A stretch of DNA of 16,552 nt from JAUNSR01 sp036655355 (GTDB lineage: Bacteria > Bacteroidota > Bacteroidia > Bacteroidales > JAUNSR01): positions 1-16,552 of the forward strand of contig JAVVQG010000023.1 of the NCBI GenBank assembly GCA_036655355.1, in the 5' to 3' direction. This document shows positions 14,360-16,552 of the stretch, piece after piece. Below the pieces are notes generated by a model. The model was not told the origin of the DNA and made no database searches. It saw only the letters and a list, made by a program, of their open reading frames with translations. Position numbers and translations under genes: made by a program. Each line of letters starts with the position of its first letter. Position 1 is the first letter of the stretch.

Positions 14360-14429
14360 ATCGCCATAGCTCACCGAAAGATGAGATACCCAACAGAAGG
14401 TATATAGATGGCGCATTTGATCTTAGTGT
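14357..14429 (+). repeat. Three-way-junction repeat, copy 3 (complete, best folded)
   Basis: The core is 14362-14413, 52 nt. Its outer stem is a perfect 6 bp: CGCCAT (14362-14367) with ATGGCG (14408-14413). Arm 1 is CTCACC-GAAA-GATGAG (14370-14385), 5 of 6 paired with a C-G-closed GAAA tetraloop. Arm 2 is ATACC-CAACAGAA-GGTAT (14386-14403), 5 of 5 paired. It matches 339-412, almost 14 kb away, at about four positions in five. It starts on the TGA stop codon of the membrane protein gene and ends where the heptamer array begins. Confidence 0.75.
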
Positions 14430-14456
14430 AAACAATAAACAATAAACAATAAACAA
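14429..14456 (+). repeat. Perfect four-copy heptamer (TAAACAA) abutting a start codon
   Basis: Four exact copies of TAAACAA occupy the 28 bases directly before the ATG at 14457. This is the ribosome-binding region; no Shine-Dalgarno is present, but an A-rich leader suits Bacteroidetes translation initiation. Slippage would change leader length without changing the coding frame. Each unit carries a TAA. Confidence 0.95.
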
Positions 14457-15407
14457 ATGAAACTAGTCAGTTTAATAATATCAATTCTCTCTTTGAGTGC
14501 TTTGAGTCTTAGTGCACAAAATGGTCCGGTAAACAGGAATCCCAATTTTCCGGAAGCCATTCCACGGAATCCCGACGTTCACCTGTTGCAACAGGATAAC
14601 GAAGTGTATACCGTAAAATACATACCGAACGTAATCTATGCACATAAAGATTCCCAAGACCTTTCATTGCAACTATTCATACCGCAGAATAAAGCGAAGA
14701 AGAATCAAACCTTTCCTTGTATCGTATTCATAAAGGGGTCTGCTTGGATGAAACAGAATGTGTATAGCAATATACCCCAAATAGCACAATTCGCGCGCCG
14801 TGGGTATGTAATCGCCGTAGTGGAATATCGTCCTACTCCGAAGGCCGTGTTTCCCGCCCAGCGGATGGATGCCCTAGATGCCTTCGCCTTTATGAAGGAG
14901 CACGCCAAAGCGTATCATGTTGATCCGAACAATATGTTTGTATGGGGGGATTCGTCGGGTGCGCACACAGCGCTGTTCACTGCAATCCGGGTTGGTAATG
15001 ACACGGTGCCCGAGATGAACGGGGTGATTGCCTATTTTCCGCCCACCAATCTGTTGGTGATGAAAGACGATTCAACCGCAGCTACTACCGGTGATGGTAA
15101 AAGTCCCGAAGGATTACTGATGGGAGGTGTTTCCGTTTCTGAGAATCCCGAAAAAGCAAAAGAAATCAGTCCCTGGTTTTACATTCGGAAAGAGGAGGCT
15201 CTTCCTCCGATTTTCCTTGCGCATGGAACAAAAGACCGAGTAGTTCCTTTCTCGCAGAGTGATATTCTGGCAAATAAATTAAAAGAGGAGGATAAAGAAT
15301 ATGAGTTTTATGCATTGCGTAATGCTGACCACGGAAGCTGGGAATTTTGGACAGAGGAGATGTTTGATAAGGTAGATGCTTTTATCAAACTTCATCTGAA
15401 GGAATAG
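14457..15407 (+). CDS. Secreted alpha/beta hydrolase (esterase-like)
   Basis: A 316-residue exported enzyme of the alpha/beta-hydrolase fold, probably a carboxylesterase acting on small or sugar-linked esters; the substrate is unknown. A signal peptide covers about 1-20 (MKLVSLIISILSLSALSLSA, cut near SLSA-QNG). The triad is visible: S166 in GDSSG (164-168), D260 in HGTKDRVVP and H292 in NADHGSW. The usual oxyanion-hole HGGGW is replaced by KGSAW at 93-97 (FIKGSAWMKQ), a variant that keeps backbone NH groups but not the His. Conserved YRP and FPA strands (VVEYRPTPKAVFPAQ) support the lipase/esterase family that includes BD-FAE-like enzymes. The gene follows the heptamer array. The next gene, another hydrolase, starts 105 bp after it, so they are likely co-transcribed. 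Confidence 0.85.
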   Translation: MKLVSLIISILSLSALSLSAQNGPVNRNPNFPEAIPRNPDVHLLQQDNEVYTVKYIPNVIYAHKDSQDLSLQLFIPQNKAKKNQTFPCIVFIKGSAWMKQNVYSNIPQIAQFARRGYVIAVVEYRPTPKAVFPAQRMDALDAFAFMKEHAKAYHVDPNNMFVWGDSSGAHTALFTAIRVGNDTVPEMNGVIAYFPPTNLLVMKDDSTAATTGDGKSPEGLLMGGVSVSENPEKAKEISPWFYIRKEEALPPIFLAHGTKDRVVPFSQSDILANKLKEEDKEYEFYALRNADHGSWEFWTEEMFDKVDAFIKLHLKE

Positions 15408-15512
15408 GAGATCTTTTTCAGAAACAATCATTTCGACTCTATCTCGGAAAACAGTTTGCCTCCATGTCGTGTTTAACTCTTAGTCCGATCAACGATAACA
15501 AAAGAAGAGGTC

Positions 15513-16421
15513 ATGAAGAGTAGAAATTACATTGAATTAGAGGTTCCTGTAACCCGTAGGCTGATTACTACGATTCCGAATCTTACCTATTCGCAGGTAG
15601 AGGTAGAAGGGTATGGGAATATCGATCTAAAACTAGACATTCTAAAACCGGAAGCGGAAAATCCGATGCCATTAATCATCTACATAACAGGTGGTAGATT
15701 CTTATATTGCAAAAAAGAGAATAATATTCAGATGCGTCTTCGTTTCGCGGAAGCGGGGTATGTCGTAGCGAGTATCCATTACCGAACAGCTCCGATCTCT
15801 GTTTTTCCTGCTCCGGTGGAAGATGTTAAAGCTGCAGTCCGCTACCTAAGGGCTAATGCGCGGGTATTTAATATCGATCCGGATCATATCGCATTATGGG
15901 GGGAATCGGCGGGAGGTTATATGGCAACGATGGCCGGAACCACCAACGGGAGCAAGCTCTTTGATAAAGGCGATCACCTTGACTATTCAAGCGATGTTTC
16001 CGCTGTCGTGGATCTTTATGGGGTAACAGCGTTGGATCACATTGCATCCGATTTCTCTAAGTCACTTCAGCACCAACATGAACACTCCCCTGCGGCTCCT
16101 GAGGCCCTGTTCCTGTATGGGGCCGATGCGGCAACAAATCAGGGTGTGGTTTGCAATCCTCATACACTTTTGGAAACGAATCCGATGGGATATATTACCG
16201 ATAAAACGCCTCCATTCCTTATTATGCACGGTGGAATGGACGATGTGATGTCTGTTGCTGAATCGGAATTGCTCTATGAGGCTTTACAGTCCAAAGGAAT
16301 TCCCGCTACATTCTATTATGTGAAAAATGCAAGGCATGCGGGAGTGGTATGGCAGCAAGAACCGATCGTGACAATCATCAAAGGATTTTTCGATCAACAG
16401 CTGAAATCAGGGATCAAGTAA
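15513..16421 (+). CDS. Alpha/beta hydrolase without signal peptide (esterase-like)
   Basis: A 302-residue alpha/beta-hydrolase-fold enzyme, paralogous in plan to the preceding gene but apparently cytosolic (N terminus MKSRNYIELEVPVTRR is polar). The triad is S132 in GESAGG, D243 in HGGMDD and H275 in NARHAGVVW. The oxyanion segment reads ITGGRF instead of HGGGF. SIHYRTAPISVFPAPVEDVK corresponds to the YRP..FPA element of the first enzyme. The start ATG at 15513 follows AAGAAGAGGTC, one of the few purine-rich Shine-Dalgarno-like leaders here. No terminator was found in the 105 bp after the preceding gene. It may deacylate a product taken up after the secreted enzyme has acted, but that is inference from order and location only. 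Confidence 0.82.
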   Translation: MKSRNYIELEVPVTRRLITTIPNLTYSQVEVEGYGNIDLKLDILKPEAENPMPLIIYITGGRFLYCKKENNIQMRLRFAEAGYVVASIHYRTAPISVFPAPVEDVKAAVRYLRANARVFNIDPDHIALWGESAGGYMATMAGTTNGSKLFDKGDHLDYSSDVSAVVDLYGVTALDHIASDFSKSLQHQHEHSPAAPEALFLYGADAATNQGVVCNPHTLLETNPMGYITDKTPPFLIMHGGMDDVMSVAESELLYEALQSKGIPATFYYVKNARHAGVVWQQEPIVTIIKGFFDQQLKSGIK

Positions 16422-16490
16422 AATATCCCCGTTAAAACGGATCAACCGGAGTAGTTGGGAGATCGTGTCTCACCCGATAAACCGTTTCAA

Positions 16491-16517
16491 AACTTTTACG
16501 GCTCACCAGTAAAAGTT
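16491..16517. repeat. Perfect 9-bp inverted repeat after the hydrolase genes
   Basis: AACTTTTAC (16491-16499) and GTAAAAGTT (16509-16517) are exact complements around the 9-nt loop GGCTCACCA. The right arm is followed by a G run rather than T residues, so it is not a classical terminator. Nothing else is recognisable in 16422-16552. Confidence 0.6.
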
Positions 16518-16552
16518 GGGGGGAGAGATTGGGAAAAATCACTCCTAACGTC

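Noticed and set aside
14429..14456. Frame-shifting phase variation of the hydrolase by the heptamer repeat
   Set aside because: The repeat lies outside the coding frame and every unit carries TAA, so slippage cannot alter the protein; only effects on expression remain possible.

Overview
The window looks like a chromosomal segment of a Bacteroidales bacterium. Pointers are the 5S rRNA sequence, promoter-like TAnnTTTG boxes instead of TATAAT, A-rich leaders mostly without Shine-Dalgarno sites, an alpha-2-macroglobulin lipoprotein typical of the phylum, and a Bacteroides-type AraC regulator. A Parabacteroides or Tannerella relative is my guess only; no search was possible.

Layout. Positions 1-273 hold the tail of an rRNA operon: a 5S rRNA followed by two strong hairpin terminators. 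Positions 274-1061 are a decayed patch with one complete and one truncated copy of a small repeat that can fold into a three-way junction, joined to the broken remains of an IS3-family orfA gene on the minus strand. A lone sufS-type cysteine desulfurase follows (1062-2279). Next comes almost 1 kb of AT-rich non-coding DNA (2280-3264) with a terminator, several families of degenerate repeats and a 76-nt near-palindrome.

From 3265 the DNA becomes gene-dense. A very long alpha-2-macroglobulin lipoprotein with an intact CLEQ thioester motif (minus strand) and penicillin-binding protein 1C (plus strand) are transcribed divergently from a gap of about 120 bp. In Enterobacteria the same pair is co-directional; the partnership is thought to couple trapping of attacking proteases with repair of the peptidoglycan. 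A MscS-family (YbdG-like) mechanosensitive channel follows pbpC at 36 bp, so this stretch is an envelope-defence and envelope-stress group.

The right part holds an AraC-family regulator (minus) divergent from a YczE/YitT-like membrane protein (plus). A second complete copy of the three-way-junction repeat starts exactly on the stop codon of the membrane protein. A perfect four-copy heptamer then runs up to the ATG of a secreted alpha/beta hydrolase. A second, cytosolic alpha/beta hydrolase follows on the same strand, and the two probably share a transcript. The last 131 bp hold no gene, only a short perfect inverted repeat.

The most novel-looking items are the three-way-junction repeat (three copies, two loci), the 35-bp-arm near-palindrome at 3075-3150, the degenerate repeat field at 2580-3000 and the heptamer array against a start codon. 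I see no CRISPR array, prophage, tRNA or obvious new defence operon.
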